Positions 1 through 10,269 of a DNA stretch of 64,000 bases are shown in pieces. The notes below the pieces were generated by a model that was not told the DNA's origin, ran no database searches, and saw only the letters and a program-made list of their open reading frames with translations. This DNA is from Persicaria tinctoria. Taxonomy: Eukaryota; Streptophyta; Magnoliopsida; Caryophyllales; Polygonaceae. The translations under genes and the position numbers were made by a program. The stretch spans positions 60,114,688-60,178,687 of the forward strand of contig JBANSL010000013.1 of assembly GCA_037127255.1 (NCBI GenBank), given 5' to 3'. The stretch's first letter is position 1. Each line of letters opens with the position of its first letter.

Positions 1-240
1 TTGACTTAAAAAAAGTGGCATTAGTCGTTAACGGTAAAAAAAATGGCATTAATGGTCAACGTGATATTACAGTAAACAAAAAATAACATCAAGGTTTAAT
101 AAAAAAAAGTGGCATTAAAAAAGTGGCATCCAATCATTTCATTAGAAAAGTGACATCAAAGTGAAAATAAAATATAATAAAATTTTGGCATCAGAACGGT
201 AAAATATGGCATCTAAAAAAAAATCCAAATGGGTTGGTCA
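1..240. repeat. Degenerate short repeat, unit near AAAGTGGCATTAA
   Basis: At least six loose copies of a word like AAAGTGGCATTAA lie about 12 to 70 bases apart in AT-rich DNA. There is no coding potential. It may be the worn end of a transposon cut by the window edge, but no terminus is visible. Confidence 0.4.
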
Positions 241-365
241 ACTGTCAACGTTGACCATTGACCATTCCACTCTATTTGGAAGGGGTCTACATAAAACTAA
301 TTACATTAGTTTGGGGTCTAAGTACCCAATTGAACATTCAAAAAGGGTCATCTACCAAAATCACC

Positions 366-590
366 CTTAACTTTTTGACATGTTTTTTAAAGTTAAAAAC
401 TCTATAAAATAATAGTTTTTTAATTAATTGTTTAAAATAATGTTATACTTGTTTATACTTTTTAATAATAAATATAACATTATATTTTTTTTTAAAAAAA
501 TTAATAAAATAGTTAATATTTTATAGAGTTTTTAGCTTTTTAAAAGAGTACAAAAAGTCAAGCAATCTATATTATGAGACGGAAGTAGTA
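366..590. mobile_element. Stowaway-like MITE, left tip missing
   Basis: The sequence folds back: AAAACTCTATAAAAT near 396 is the reverse complement of ATTTTATAGAGTTTT near 519, and the arms continue outward to CTTTTTGAC and GTCAAG. The right tip, read on the minus strand, is TACTACTTCCGTCTCATAAT, close to the CTCCCTCCGTCCCATAAT tip known from plant Tc1/Mariner Stowaway-type MITEs. The left side lacks this tip. There is no coding capacity. Confidence 0.6.
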
Positions 591-884
591 CATATTAAAT
601 GGTGCTGACCTACAGGGTCAATTTTGACCCAACCAGTAATCGAGTCTCGGCCCTAAAATTTTTAGGTCATTCAGAATCAGGTCGTTTTCGGGTTCTGTAT
701 CTAAAACACCGAGTTCAAACCCAAAAAGTTATCGGGTGTTCGAATTAAATTTTTTAAATCGGGTCATGTTTTGACAGGTATTGGGTATAATTGTAAAAAG
801 GTGGGTTCTAACATAGTCAACCAATATGGCAATTCTTTGTGGTTAATCTCAACATGTATATAATTTCACCACTAATATTTTTTG
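591..884. other. AT-rich noncoding interval
   Basis: I see no gene here. GGGTCAATTTTGACCC near 617 is a short perfect palindrome, and GGGTT/AACCC-rich text around 690-800 resembles worn DNA-transposon ends, without clear termini. Confidence 0.3.
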
Positions 885-897
885 GGTGTTGATAGAT

Positions 898-1062
898 ACA
901 CCGCAAATTGCGATTAAGGGTTTGCACATCCTTATTGACGTGCATGCACGTCGTTAACAACGTGCAAGTGTGGAACTGTGCACGTCAACTAGCAAACTAG
1001 GGTTTGCACGTCCTTAACAACGTGCAAGTATTGCACATCCTTAATGACGTGCAAACCCTGGT
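898..1062. repeat. MULE1 left subterminal region, GCACGTC palindromic repeats
   Basis: TTGCACGTCCTTAACAACGTGCAAG and close variants recur four or five times. Each copy is a partly self-complementary word, with GCACGTC facing GACGTGC. The same words recur at the right end (about 7965-8040). In MULEs such subterminal repeats are candidate transposase-binding sites; that role is inferred. Confidence 0.6.
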
Positions 1063-1065
1063 TAG

Positions 1066-1102
1066 GGTTTCGCGTGAAGGGTTTAGGGTTTAGGGTTTTC
1101 CG
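1066..1102. repeat. Interstitial telomere-like TTTAGGG repeats
   Basis: There are three or four near-perfect TTTAGGG units (plant-type telomere motif) inside the MULE1 left end. A matching CCCTAAA cluster lies at 4258-4322. Both are too short for a telomere. Confidence 0.6.
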
Positions 1103-1288
1103 AGGGTATTTTAGCGTTAATTGAAAGAAATTGAAGGGTTTAGCTAGTGGAGTTTAAGGATTTAGGGTCTAATTAAATGGCAAGCAATAATTGTTAAGGT
1201 TTTCATTCGGATAATATGCGAATAATGTTACAAGAAACGGAAAAAAAAGGTTTACATCCATAATTGTAATAAACTGGTGGAATAAAAT

Positions 1289-1957
1289 CTAGGAAAAGTG
1301 TAAAGGACGACCGGACTTGACACGTAAGGCTCGAAATCTCTCAAACTGAGCTTGAAACGGAGCATCCCATCCTTCGACGCTCGGTTGATGATGTGCGACC
1401 CATTCTGGCGGAGGCGGCGGAATAGGAGTGTTAGGACGCAACCAGATCAATGAGAACGGAAAATTAGAGTTAGAGTATTGACATGTAGATGAAAAGCAAG
1501 AATAGGTAATAAAAAAAGACGTTTGAAGTCGTACTGCGGCAAAATGGTCTTGGTTTCCGATGCAGGCTAAACGAAGGGTTGTTGATTGAGGGTTGTTAGC
1601 AGGTGTCGGCGAGGTCATGGGGAGACATGTGAACGGATGATTCCAAGCTAGGAAGACGAGAGGAATCTGATATACCGTTGCAAATACTAAACCCATGATG
1701 GGTAGCTCTATCCACCGTCTCTTATCACCATGCACTGGTCCCGCCCATCTCTGGTAGTCGACGAACTGCTGGAATGGGTACCCTCCTGTATAACAATCGG
1801 CGTGGAGATTGACGTGATCCTCCAAGTGATTGCATAATAACATTTTGAGTTCTAGGAAAGCAGACTCATCGATCGGTGATGTCAATGACGCCAAAGCGCG
1901 GTAGCCACAATGACCATCTCCAACAATATCCCTCACACCCTCAATATGACCGAGCAT
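1289..1957 (-). CDS. OTU-type cysteine protease domain, C-terminal part of the MULE1 transposase
   Basis: The open frame codes for 222 residues with the hallmarks of an OTU (ovarian tumour) deubiquitinase-like fold: DGHCGYRA near the start (Asp14, Cys17) and GNQDHFAAV (His138). OTU enzymes cleave ubiquitin or ubiquitin-like conjugates; Cys17 and His138 would be the catalytic pair. The ATG is probably not a real start: the same frame runs upstream through 15 open codons to a TGA at 2003-2005, beyond which the AT-hook segment continues in the same frame. The protease therefore looks like the last domain of one transposase polypeptide that was later cut by a nonsense codon. OTU domains are known from some Mutator-superfamily elements (for example animal Phantom elements). 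The last 70 or so residues (proline-rich, ending RPLHFS) are not recognisable. Confidence 0.7.
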   Translation of the reverse strand: MLGHIEGVRDIVGDGHCGYRALASLTSPIDESAFLELKMLLCNHLEDHVNLHADCYTGGYPFQQFVDYQRWAGPVHGDKRRWIELPIMGLVFATVYQIPLVFLAWNHPFTCLPMTSPTPANNPQSTTLRLACIGNQDHFAAVRLQTSFFITYSCFSSTCQYSNSNFPFSLIWLRPNTPIPPPPPEWVAHHQPSVEGWDAPFQAQFERFRALRVKSGRPLHFS

Positions 1958-2002
1958 GAAGGGATCAACATTGTTTCGACCCCAGTTGAACCCTCCAAGA
2001 TG

Positions 2003-4244
2003 TCAAGCAGCATTTCGAGCAGCACGTGCTTCTTCTCTCTCAAATCTTTCCCTTAACTCCTCGTATGGCAACGGGTTGGTTCTGCAGGCATTCCTCGACC
2101 CCCGAGGCCTCCCTTTCCTTCGGACACTTGCAGATGAGGGTGGGTGTAGCTCATCATTGCATACATCGTTGGAAGCCGTGTATGAAGACGACAGCTCATA
2201 CAGCAGTGGGGTGTCATCGATGTCAGTCCATGACAAATCCATCCAGAACGGGTGGATGTCCTCGGCGGGTATGGGAGTACCGGAGTTGACGTATACCTGA
2301 ATCTCATGGACACAAGGGATCCCGTAACAAACCCTCCAATGTCAGTTTGTGCATTCTAGAGGAATGTTTTGGTTCAGGACATCCTGCCACATCTTGTACA
2401 GATAATCGAAGCACTTTTTGGATATTAAAGTCTTTACCTCATCAAAAAGGTTGACTTTATGCGCCGTTGTTGGCCATTTGAAGCGGTCGATCTCCAAAGC
2501 AGTCTGTAGCTCATGCAGTTGACAATCGTTGACTCTATGGATTGCATCGATCAAGATGCGAAAGTCACCAGTCGATGAGTGCAGTGCCTCCTTCAGAACC
2601 TTGTGTTGATCCTCAACTTTGTACACATTGAAGTGCAAGCCACTAAATGTTTGATGTCATATCATATTGTAATGGAAGATATGAAGTAAGGTGTACATGT
2701 TTGTCGTTCGGGTGTCGAGATGGAAGACATTATCTACGCATCGTACGATGTTCCTACTGTACGGAAGCCACACCGCCTCTAAATACGCCACCATACCTGG
2801 GAATGAGTGCCATGCAGCGTGTAGCGCCCGACGACGATGGTTGAATGATTCCTCCGACCTCAATTGGAACAACCCCCAACAGTTGCCCTTGAAGGTGCCA
2901 GCGTGGTTTAAATTCTTTGTGATCTTCAGAGCAGCTACCTCGCATCTTCTCGTCACGTGTAACCAGCAAAAGAGATGTTGGACGTTAGAAAGACAACATT
3001 TAGCGCCGCCAAGAGACCTAGCTCCCGATCAGTCATAATAGCTTGAGGTTGAACCGTCCCAAGCAAGATCTGAAGCTGACGCAGCACGCAGGCGTATGTG
3101 TCTTCGTTCCCGTGAGACATGAAGGCATAGACGATGCAGTAAGTCTTGCCCGAGGGTGTGAACCCGACCACCTCGCACAATGGAATCCTATATCTGTAAG
3201 TTTAAATATGTTACATGTACAATACTTTATAATTGACTATATGTGTAATAATGTAATCGTAAATAAGTAACTTACACATTTGTTTTGTACGTGCTGTCCA
3301 ATACGATGACGTAATGGAAACTTCGGAGAAGCCGGATCCTGTTAGGATGCGCCAGGAAGAGGTCGCTCAAGACGTTGTCGTCATCTGGATGTCGTCTGAA
3401 CTCGTAGTAGTACCCTCTTTCCCGCAGACGATGCAGGGTATCTTGGGTCATCATCCGACTACCCCTTTCTTTGACAACCGTCTTGTTGAGCGTGTTGTTA
3501 AGGGAACGCGACGACGTGACGCTGGTCTCATCCAACAGCCTCAATCCATACCCAATGGCTTTTGGAGGGGTACCAATTTCCTTCATCCACCTAGCCATCT
3601 TCTTTTCCCCCTTTGTCATCTTTCCGGCGATGGCGTGACCCTTCAAGCTCGTGGGAAGCCCGTGGTTATGAACACCGTGGGTTACCGTCGTTACCCAATG
3701 ACCCGGCGGCGCTTCGTGCCCGTGTAGAGAGAATGGAAAACCGTTTATCTTCGATTGCGTGCTTCGGAGCTTCCTCCCGCATGGTCGGTACTCCCCATAC
3801 TGCTCGCAAGCAAGGAGAACCCTGCCTGGACGGTTCGACGCCCTCGTCCAAGACCGCTTGATTACTCAAATCATGCAGTGTCTCTGGACCAAGTCCTTGA
3901 AATGCGTAACCATTTCGTCACGGTCAGTCCAAACCCTTGGGTCCAAGAACTCAGAGGCGAAGTCTCGAAATTGTAATAACATTAGTGGAAATATGAACAA
4001 AACGCAAGGCATACGAAATATATTCACTATACGAAACCTATCCGTAACTGGCAAACTTGGAGATGACGATTGCTTTGCGACTCGGCAATAGCGATTCTAA
4101 CGGTGAAGGAATGTATCGAACGACGTCGGACTTTGTTTTGGAGTACGAAATCAAGCTATCCCCCTTCACTTCAAATAGACAGTTTTGCGTTAAAGGTACG
4201 CGGAGGTGCACGTCCAACAGAACGTGCAAAATGCACGTGGTCAA
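2003..4244 (-). pseudogene. FAR1-type MULE transposase, broken; SWIM zinc finger and AT-hook at the C-terminus
   Basis: Read from 4244 down, the parts are: a poorly conserved N-terminus; a FAR1-like DNA-binding domain (LLACEQYGEYRP, then GVHNHG, about 3830-3660); the MULE catalytic core with VIVLDSTYKTN (first Asp, near 3290) and IMTDRELG (second Asp, near 3035); a linker; a SWIM-type zinc finger with CVH near 2310; and an AT-hook RRKGRPRGSRN near 2120. Two introns are visible: 3194-3275 (GTAAGT...TTACAG, joining TYKTN to YRIPLCEVVGF) and about 2612-2696 (GTACAC...ACAAAG). The breaks are a one-base deletion frameshift near 2990 and in-frame TGA codons at 3866-3868, 2342-2344 and 2003-2005. 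The family normally moves DNA by cut-and-paste; host relatives are the FAR1/FHY3 transcription factors. Confidence 0.75.
3194..3275 (-). other. Intron in the MULE1 transposase
   Basis: The 82-bp intron has donor GTAAGTTAC and acceptor CTTACAG. Splicing restores a continuous frame exactly within the conserved TYKTN-x-YR-x-PL motif of MULE transposases, which fixes both sites. Confidence 0.8.
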
Positions 4245-4257
4245 CGACGTGCATTTT

Positions 4258-4322
4258 CGTTCCCTAACCCTAAACCCTAACTACCCTAGCCAAACCCTAA
4301 ACCCTAACTACCCTTCCCTAAC
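4258..4322. repeat. Interstitial CCCTAAA repeats
   Basis: CCCTAACCCTAAACCCTAAC-type units occur twice, separated by CTACCCTAGCC. This is plant telomere-type sequence inside MULE1, between its two genes. Confidence 0.65.
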
Positions 4323-4328
4323 GTTTTT

Positions 4329-4411
4329 GTTCTTGACATTTTCGCTTTCGTTCTTGACGTTTTCATTTTCGTTCTTGACGTTTTCGTTTTCGTTCTTGAC
4401 GTTTTCGTTTA
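4329..4411. repeat. 21-bp minisatellite, about four units
   Basis: The unit is near GTTCTTGACGTTTTCGTTTT plus C, repeated four times with one to three changes per copy. It lies between the 5' end of the transposase gene and the 3' end of the PMD gene in MULE1. Confidence 0.75.
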
Positions 4412-6865
4412 ATATGACTCAAAAGAAATGAGAGGACTCTAGTCGAGATAGAAAATATAAATAAATATGAAAGCCGTAACATAAAAGTATAATATAAAGA
4501 TAGATACTGCAAAAGCTGCAAAAGTATAAATGTACATCAATGTCCTGCTGGATGGCGTACAACCTCATCCAAAATCTCTGTAACCTCGTCTAAAAGCTTA
4601 TCTATGCGAGGGTCGGTAGCCAGGGCCCTCCAATAGCCCTCTAGCTCATGAAAGCGGGTCGCTACCACCGGAGGGATAACAAGGGGATGAGGCAGGTCCA
4701 CCCATGGATCCATGTCGATCGGGTGGACGGGCGCCGAAGGGTCCTGATGGGGTGGCGTGGTGAGCAGCACGTACGACTGACTCTGCGACGCGTACCAAGC
4801 CAGATAATCTGCAGTGACGCCGGCCTGGCACTCCTTGCTGGTGCGTTTGTGCTCGGCCAGCCCGTAGAAGCGACCCTCGTCCTGCAAGTCCTGCCACTTG
4901 TCGTGGTCACGGTCAAACACGGCGACGTACTTCGTCTTCAAGTTGGCATTGCGGGTGACCTGACTCGGCTCGATGACGGGCAGTCGGGCATATATGGCTC
5001 ATCCTCCCCGCCGAATGTGATGGTGCCCCGATAGGTGGACTGACGGTACTGGCCGTCGAAGTCCAGATCACGCCCAACGGGCATCCACTCCACCTATAAT
5101 TAAAAAAATCAGGCGCAATTCACAGTTACGAAATATATGTCATATAGTTAGAGTCTCGAATACATACATCGGCGACGGTAAGACGGTCAACCTCGTCCCT
5201 CATCTTCTTCACCTTCGTCAGCTTAGCCTCGTCCTTCATGCGCTGTGGCGCCTTCGGAGCGATGAACTTCGTGTAGAAGCGAGGGTCTTCTTTCCTAGCC
5301 GGATCGCTGGAGAAATCACTTCGGAAGCGAGGGAAGTACGCTCATATCTAAGCCTTGACACAAAATAGAATGTCGTTAGCATATAATATAAATATTTGTA
5401 AACTATAACTCTAATTCAGCGGTCTCGTACCCGTAGAATCGGCGTGCAGCTATCTATACCCTTCGCACCTGCTCGGGTAGCCTCACCTAGGCCCCTGTAC
5501 ACACATGCGAGGGCACCTGCAGCCCATGCAAGGGTGGCCGTCCGCAGGAAGTCCCAAATAAGGCCGAAGATCTTCCATGGGATCCGGCTCTGCGACTTGT
5601 CCACAAGTCGCAGATGGCTAGGTACCAATTGTGGAGAAACCGGCGTTGTGCAGGGTCATCCTGTGGTTGCCCCCCTCCCGCATGCGTGCGCAGCCGAATC
5701 TGCTCAGGATCAGCCGCGACCTCTGGCTCATCAGCGGGGGCGGGGTCGATGAGCGGCCCGTGTCTCGCGATTCATAGGGCAGTCAACCAAGTAACGGGAG
5801 GGCCGCCAGCATCTCTGTATGATGTCAGGGCCTGTGGGGTGATCTGGTAGTACTGAGCGACGGTGTGGATCAACGCCCCCGGGGCCAGATGTAACATGCA
5901 CGGCAGACCCTCCATCGGAAGCCCCATGAGGCAGGCAACGTCGTGCAGCGTGATGGTCATCTCGCCCCATGGAAAGTGGAAAGAGCTGGTCTCCGGGTGC
6001 CAATGCTCCAGGAAGGCGGTGCAAGTGAACTCGTCCACACACTCCCAATGGAGGGATCTCAGCTGCGGGATACCCGATGGGATAAGATCCTGCACCCAGG
6101 TCCCCGGGCCGTCAAAAATGTATCGGTCGAATGGCAGCAGGTGAGTCGCCCGATGGTGGAACTTCAACAGCGGCAGATCCACAGTCGGCTCCCTCCACAC
6201 CCGGTACGCTCGGTGATGCCTGTAAGACACCAGCAGATCTCCTGGTGGTAAGAATAGGTCGACCTGCCCCTCCTGACCCTCCTGCTCCCTCCTGCCCCAC
6301 TGCTGCCGCCCTGCCCCTCCTGCTGCCCCCCTCATGGCCCCCTGCCCCTCCTGTGGCACGTCCTGCCCCTCGGGCTGCCTCTCCTGAACGTCGCCGACCT
6401 CCTCCGCGACGTCAGGGATGTTGTCATCCGTTGAATCCAAAGAAATCGCCGGTGGTATCTGTGAGGATGTAGAAGCCTTGGCGTCGGGGTGCCGGATGTA
6501 GAAGCCTCCGGAACGCCGGACGTAGATGCATTGGGGATGGTGGGGGGTAGACGAGCAGACGGTGTACCCATGTCGGCCCGTCGACCCACAACTACATTTG
6601 TGACGCAGCTGCTGAGGGTAAACACGTCCTCCAACGACGGCTGCTGCCCCTCCGTCGCATCACCAAAAGGATCGAAAGAAGGCAGATCCCCCCAGAAGAT
6701 GTCATCCTCGTCGGCTGGGGAGGTCCCCATCGACTGTTGGTAGCCCTCTGCAGACATCAAAAGATCATCTACTGTGACTGTCTCCTCCGGTATCTGACTA
6801 ACCGCTGCCCGATCGCCGAACCTAACTGGCCGGAGGGTACCATCCCCCCTCAAGAGCCTCCTTGC

Positions 6866-7407
6866 CTGTTATTATGAAATGTTGAGAACCTGTTACTTTC
6901 TATGTGCTAATTTATTTCATCCAGTTGGCTATTAATATCTTTTAATATATTTTAATATTTTATATTTTAATGTATTTTAATATCTTTTAATGTCTTTTAA
7001 TATATTTTAATGTTTTTTATTTTAATGTATTTTAATATCTTTTAATGTCTTTTAATATATTTTAATGTTTTTTATTTTAATGTATTTTAATATCTTTTAA
7101 TATATGTTAATATATATTTAGCATCGCTTTTAATGTTTTTTTATTGTATTTGAATTTTAATGTATGTTAATATATTTTAATGTTTTTTATTTTAATATAT
7201 TTTTAATGACTTTTAATGTTATTCTATTGTCTTTTGATATATTTTGATATATTTTGATATGTTTTAATATAACAAATCATACTAACTATATACTAACGAT
7301 TATAATATATCAAATTATATTATAAAACTAAACTATATTATAATATATCAAACTATATTATAAAACTATAAATCATTCAAATAAAATAAATCATTCAAAT
7401 AACATAC
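6866..7407 (-). other. AT-rich intron of the MULE1 PMD gene, with tandem TTTTAAT repeats
   Basis: Donor GTATGTTATT and acceptor TAATAACAG give an in-frame join. The inside is built of TTTTAATGT/TTTTAATAT words, including a unit of about 55 bp repeated two and a half times between 6965 and 7080. Confidence 0.7.
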
Positions 7408-7439
7408 CGGTGGGGTCGGGACAGGAGACACCTCTGTAG

Positions 7440-7700
7440 ACCGTCGCGAAAGCGGCGGTAATAGGGTCTCCGCCACCGGAACCGCCGTCTCAGCCACCGA
7501 GAGCGTCGCCTCCGCCACTATCTCCATCGCCACCGGCTCCGCCACCGGGACCGCCGCCGCCGCCACACCCTCCATCTGCACCGCCTCCTCCATCAGCACC
7601 GCCCCTACTCCACCACCACCACCACCCTCCGCCGTCTCCGCCTGCGCACCACCACCACCGGCCTCCATCTGCGCCACCACCTCCGCCTCCACTAGTACCG
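7440..7700. repeat. CCGCCACC-rich low-complexity stretch
   Basis: CCGCCAC, CACCACC and CTCCGCC triplet-like repeats are coding on the minus strand for Ala/Glu/Val/Gly-rich protein in the PMD leader exon. The open frame may be partly a by-product of the repeat. Confidence 0.5.
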
Positions 7701-7727
7701 CCGCCGCCTCCATCTCTCTCTCCGACT

Positions 7728-7895
7728 CCATCTCTTTCTCTGTGTTTCTCTCTCTCTCTCGGTCTCTCTCTCTCTCTGTCTCGAGCGCTCTCTCTCTCTC
7801 TCTATCTCTCTCTCTGGCAATCTCTCTCTCTCCGGCAATCTCTCTCTCTTTGAGCTCGTCGATCGCCGACCTCTCTCTTTCTCTCTTGGATCTGG
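7728..7895. repeat. (CT)n microsatellite, interrupted
   Basis: Long TCTCTCTC runs are broken by GGCAAT and TCGAGCG. On the minus strand they give the Arg-Glu repeats of the putative first PMD exon. Read as untranslated leader, this would be a typical plant CT-rich 5'UTR. Confidence 0.7.
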
Positions 7896-8254
7896 AATTG
7901 GGAACGACGAAGCACGTCGGCTTCGAATTTAGAAGACGAGCTTGCACGTTGTGTTTTTTAAAAAAAAAATTAAAAACGTGCTTCCACGTCCGGGCTCGGG
8001 TGGTTGCAAACCTACCTGCACGTCCTTAATGACGTGTGGATTTGCGGTGTATATAGCCGAAACGTATTTTTTTGTAACATTTAACATTGAAGATAAATCA
8101 TGATTGAAAATAATATAAGCGGTCAATTGAGAAAATGGAGCACAAGAGAGGGGAAAAGATGATAGAAATGTACTGTAAGTCTATAACACTAAATAGAATC
8201 TTTTTCTGAAACATTTTTAACACGTTTAAATGATATATTTTGAGAAACCTTTAT

Positions 8255-8480
8255 TAAATAAAGTGAGAAAATTAATTGTTGGACACTTGGTCAAATTTAG
8301 TAGACTTATACGCGTCCAAGTTGTCCAACTAAAAACGGGAGATTTCTTGCAAGTAACCAGGAGAGGGTATACGTTGGTAGTTGGTTCACTTGGTTGTAGA
8401 CGATTATGATTACTCAATAATATTTGCATGTGTGCAATCAATGCACAAGAAAGGGTTTTCGGTTTGGGGATAGGAGGGGA
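8255..8480. repeat. Duplicated unique sequence, block A1 (pairs with 41035-41250)
   Basis: Shared words include AAAGTGAGAAAATT, GGACACTTGGTCAAA, ACGCGTCCAAGTTGTCCAAC and GGGAGATTTCTTGCAAG, in the same order and strand as at 41035-41250. It is diverged by small indels. With block A2 it marks an old segmental duplication rather than a transposon. Confidence 0.75.
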
Positions 8481-9610
8481 ATAATTGTGAAATTTAAAGG
8501 TGAATTCACTTACTTATACCATCCGCAATCATGGGTTAACCTCTTTCTCCCTTTTTTCCTATCTTTCTTTCAAAACTTTACAATTCATTTATTTTTTTGT
8601 TTAAAATAATTTTCATTTTTTCTATATCTTTCTAAAAGGTTTCCTCTACAACCATGGGAAATCTCTTTTATCTCTTTTCAAATTTATTTTTACTTTTTCT
8701 TTTCCTTTATATATCTTTCCCTTTTTTATATGTGTATCATCATATATTATTGTAAATTATTTTTATTTATAACATTATAAATAAAAATAATTTACAATAA
8801 AACAAAGTTAGAAACATTATAACATGCGTAAATACTAATCGAACTACCTATAAATTCGGATTATAGCATTTGTAACATCACTTAAAATTGAGGATTTTTT
8901 AGAAGATTTGGATCAAAAGGCATATTTGGTGGGTGAAATATTTGGATTATTGTGATCCATAGTTAAAAAAATATGTACACCTACAATAGATCAAGATGGG
9001 GGTATATATAGGGTAAAATTGGGCTCAAATTATAAAAAAAATAAAATAAAATAAAACCAATGGGATATTTTTATCATTAAAAAAAGGAAAATAAAATTAG
9101 AAAAGAGAAGAAGTTATCTCTCTCTACCAAGGTAACCCCTTCTCATCCCTTACCTTAAGGTAAACTCCACAACCATGGGCTTACCTTTTAGCAACCTTAA
9201 GATAGGTAAAACTCATGGTTGCTCATGCTCCTAGGCACTTTCTAAACCTGTTATTGTGACTCAACTGGTGACAATGTTCTAGAACCCTCATTTGAGAGGT
9301 TACTCTTACACTACCACCACCACCAGTGATACTCGGTCCTTAGTCTCTTACTCCAAATGACATCTGTGACCAGTTGAACTATCCTTTCTACCAACCAGTA
9401 TGGCAATTGGCAAGAAAGCACTTTTCATCTTAATTCTATAATTGAAAAATAACATGACTTTGCTATAAAAAAAAAAATTAACATGACTTTTTTTTTTGAA
9501 ATAGGTGAAATTTGAGCGATATCAAATTTTATTGGACTATCAGCTAACCTCAAGTTCTAGATGTGAAGCCAAAGACGTCTAGTATTAATTTTTGGTGAGC
9601 ACAGACGTCC
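8481..9610. other. AT-rich noncoding interval with one strong hairpin
   Basis: No gene is recognised. ATTGTAAATTATTTTTATTT near 8750 is complementary to AAATAAAAATAATTTACAAT near 8785 (hairpin). AACCATGGG-type words at about 8650 and 9170 may be worn MITE arms, since this stretch has no counterpart in the duplicate at 41 kb. A short run at 9480-9600 does match 41540-41590 and 42205-42240. Confidence 0.4.
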
Positions 9611-9615
9611 AATAT

Positions 9616-9870
9616 TGTAGAATAGAGAGGGATAAAATCCTAATAGATTGGTGGTGAAAGTCTCATATTAGAGAAGACAAACACGTGCTTATAATGTTAT
9701 TATTCAACCATTTATATAGAGATTACAATGGTTGGAGAATAAGCAATATAAAGATATCAATAATCTAAACCTACCAAAGATATATATTTCTAACCTAACC
9801 TAACAATATCAAAGATTATATATCCTAATACAATCATAACTAATATATCATTCCTAATATATCTCTAACA
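9616..9870 (-). repeat. 3' LTR of the 9.6-12.5 kb element
   Basis: It aligns over its whole length with 12259-12521. A purine-rich CTGCAGGGATG on the minus strand directly precedes it, as a polypurine tract should. Confidence 0.9.
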
Positions 9871-10269
9871 CATCCCTGCAGTCGAAGCGAGAGTAGAGTC
9901 ACGAACGCTGAACGCTGAAGACTGGAAGCATAAGATAGATCTGAGGTTGATGTAGATGGCTAAAACACGAACGGTAAGAGCCCGAGAGTATGAAAATCCA
10001 TTAACGAACAACAAAGGCGAACGACGCCCCCGCAATTAGACAAGATATAGACCGATAAAGTAGAACCGATAGGGTTAATTAAAATGGTAGAGAATAGGTG
10101 ATCATGTCGTGGCAAAAGGAGCCGACGTCGCTGTTGTGAGCTGAATCTGCCATGTTTTACAGTAACTTTTATATCGATTTCTGCATACATCTCATGCATT
10201 TGGGCTAGTATAATAGAGAATCTATGTAGTTTATGTTTATTCGCCAAATTATGGAATCTACATCAGTTT

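Larger units (their letters stand above)
4537..7947 (-). pseudogene. Plant mobile domain (PMD) gene carried by MULE1
   Basis: The protein belongs to the plant mobile domain family (MAIN/MAIL1-type, PF10536 as I recall it), known both as host proteins needed for transposon silencing and as passenger genes of MULE and Ty3 elements. Exon 1 (to 7408) codes for an Arg/Glu-rich then Ala/Glu/Val/Pro-rich low-complexity stretch. A 542-bp intron (6866-7407, GTATGT...AACAG) joins it in frame to an exon starting RRLLRGDGTLRPVRFGD. The PMD core lies at about 6260-5770, with FLEHWHPETSSFHFPWGEM followed by TITLHDVACLMGLPMEG. The remainder follows as frame pieces at 5628-5416 (ALACVYRGLGEATR), about 5345-5190, 5094-5000 (after an acceptor near 5095) and 4941-4537. 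A one-base deletion near 6480 shifts the frame, and other junctions look decayed. The true start codon is not visible. Confidence 0.7.
885..8075 (-). mobile_element. MULE1: degenerate Mutator-like element with transposase-OTU and PMD genes
   Basis: The element is about 7.2 kb and is bounded by inverted ends that share ACACCGCAAAT (left, 899) and its complement ATTTGCGGTGT (right, near 8040). Both subterminal regions carry repeated GCACGTC/GACGTGC words. Two gene models lie on the minus strand: a FAR1-type MULE transposase with C-terminal AT-hook and OTU protease (about 4244 to 1289), and upstream a split plant mobile domain gene (about 7947 to 4537). A 9-bp target duplication, expected for MULEs, could not be recognised, so the outer limits are approximate. 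A short relative with the same ends lies at 41295-41535. Both genes are broken, so the copy is not autonomous now. Confidence 0.75.

Noticed and set aside
1066..1102. Chromosome end
   Set aside because: There are only a few telomere units, flanked by transposon sequence on both sides.
2639..2696. TGA at 2657-2659 as a fourth nonsense mutation in the MULE1 transposase
   Set aside because: It falls inside a likely intron (GTACAC...ACAAAG) whose removal joins conserved TTN to EDQHKVLK.
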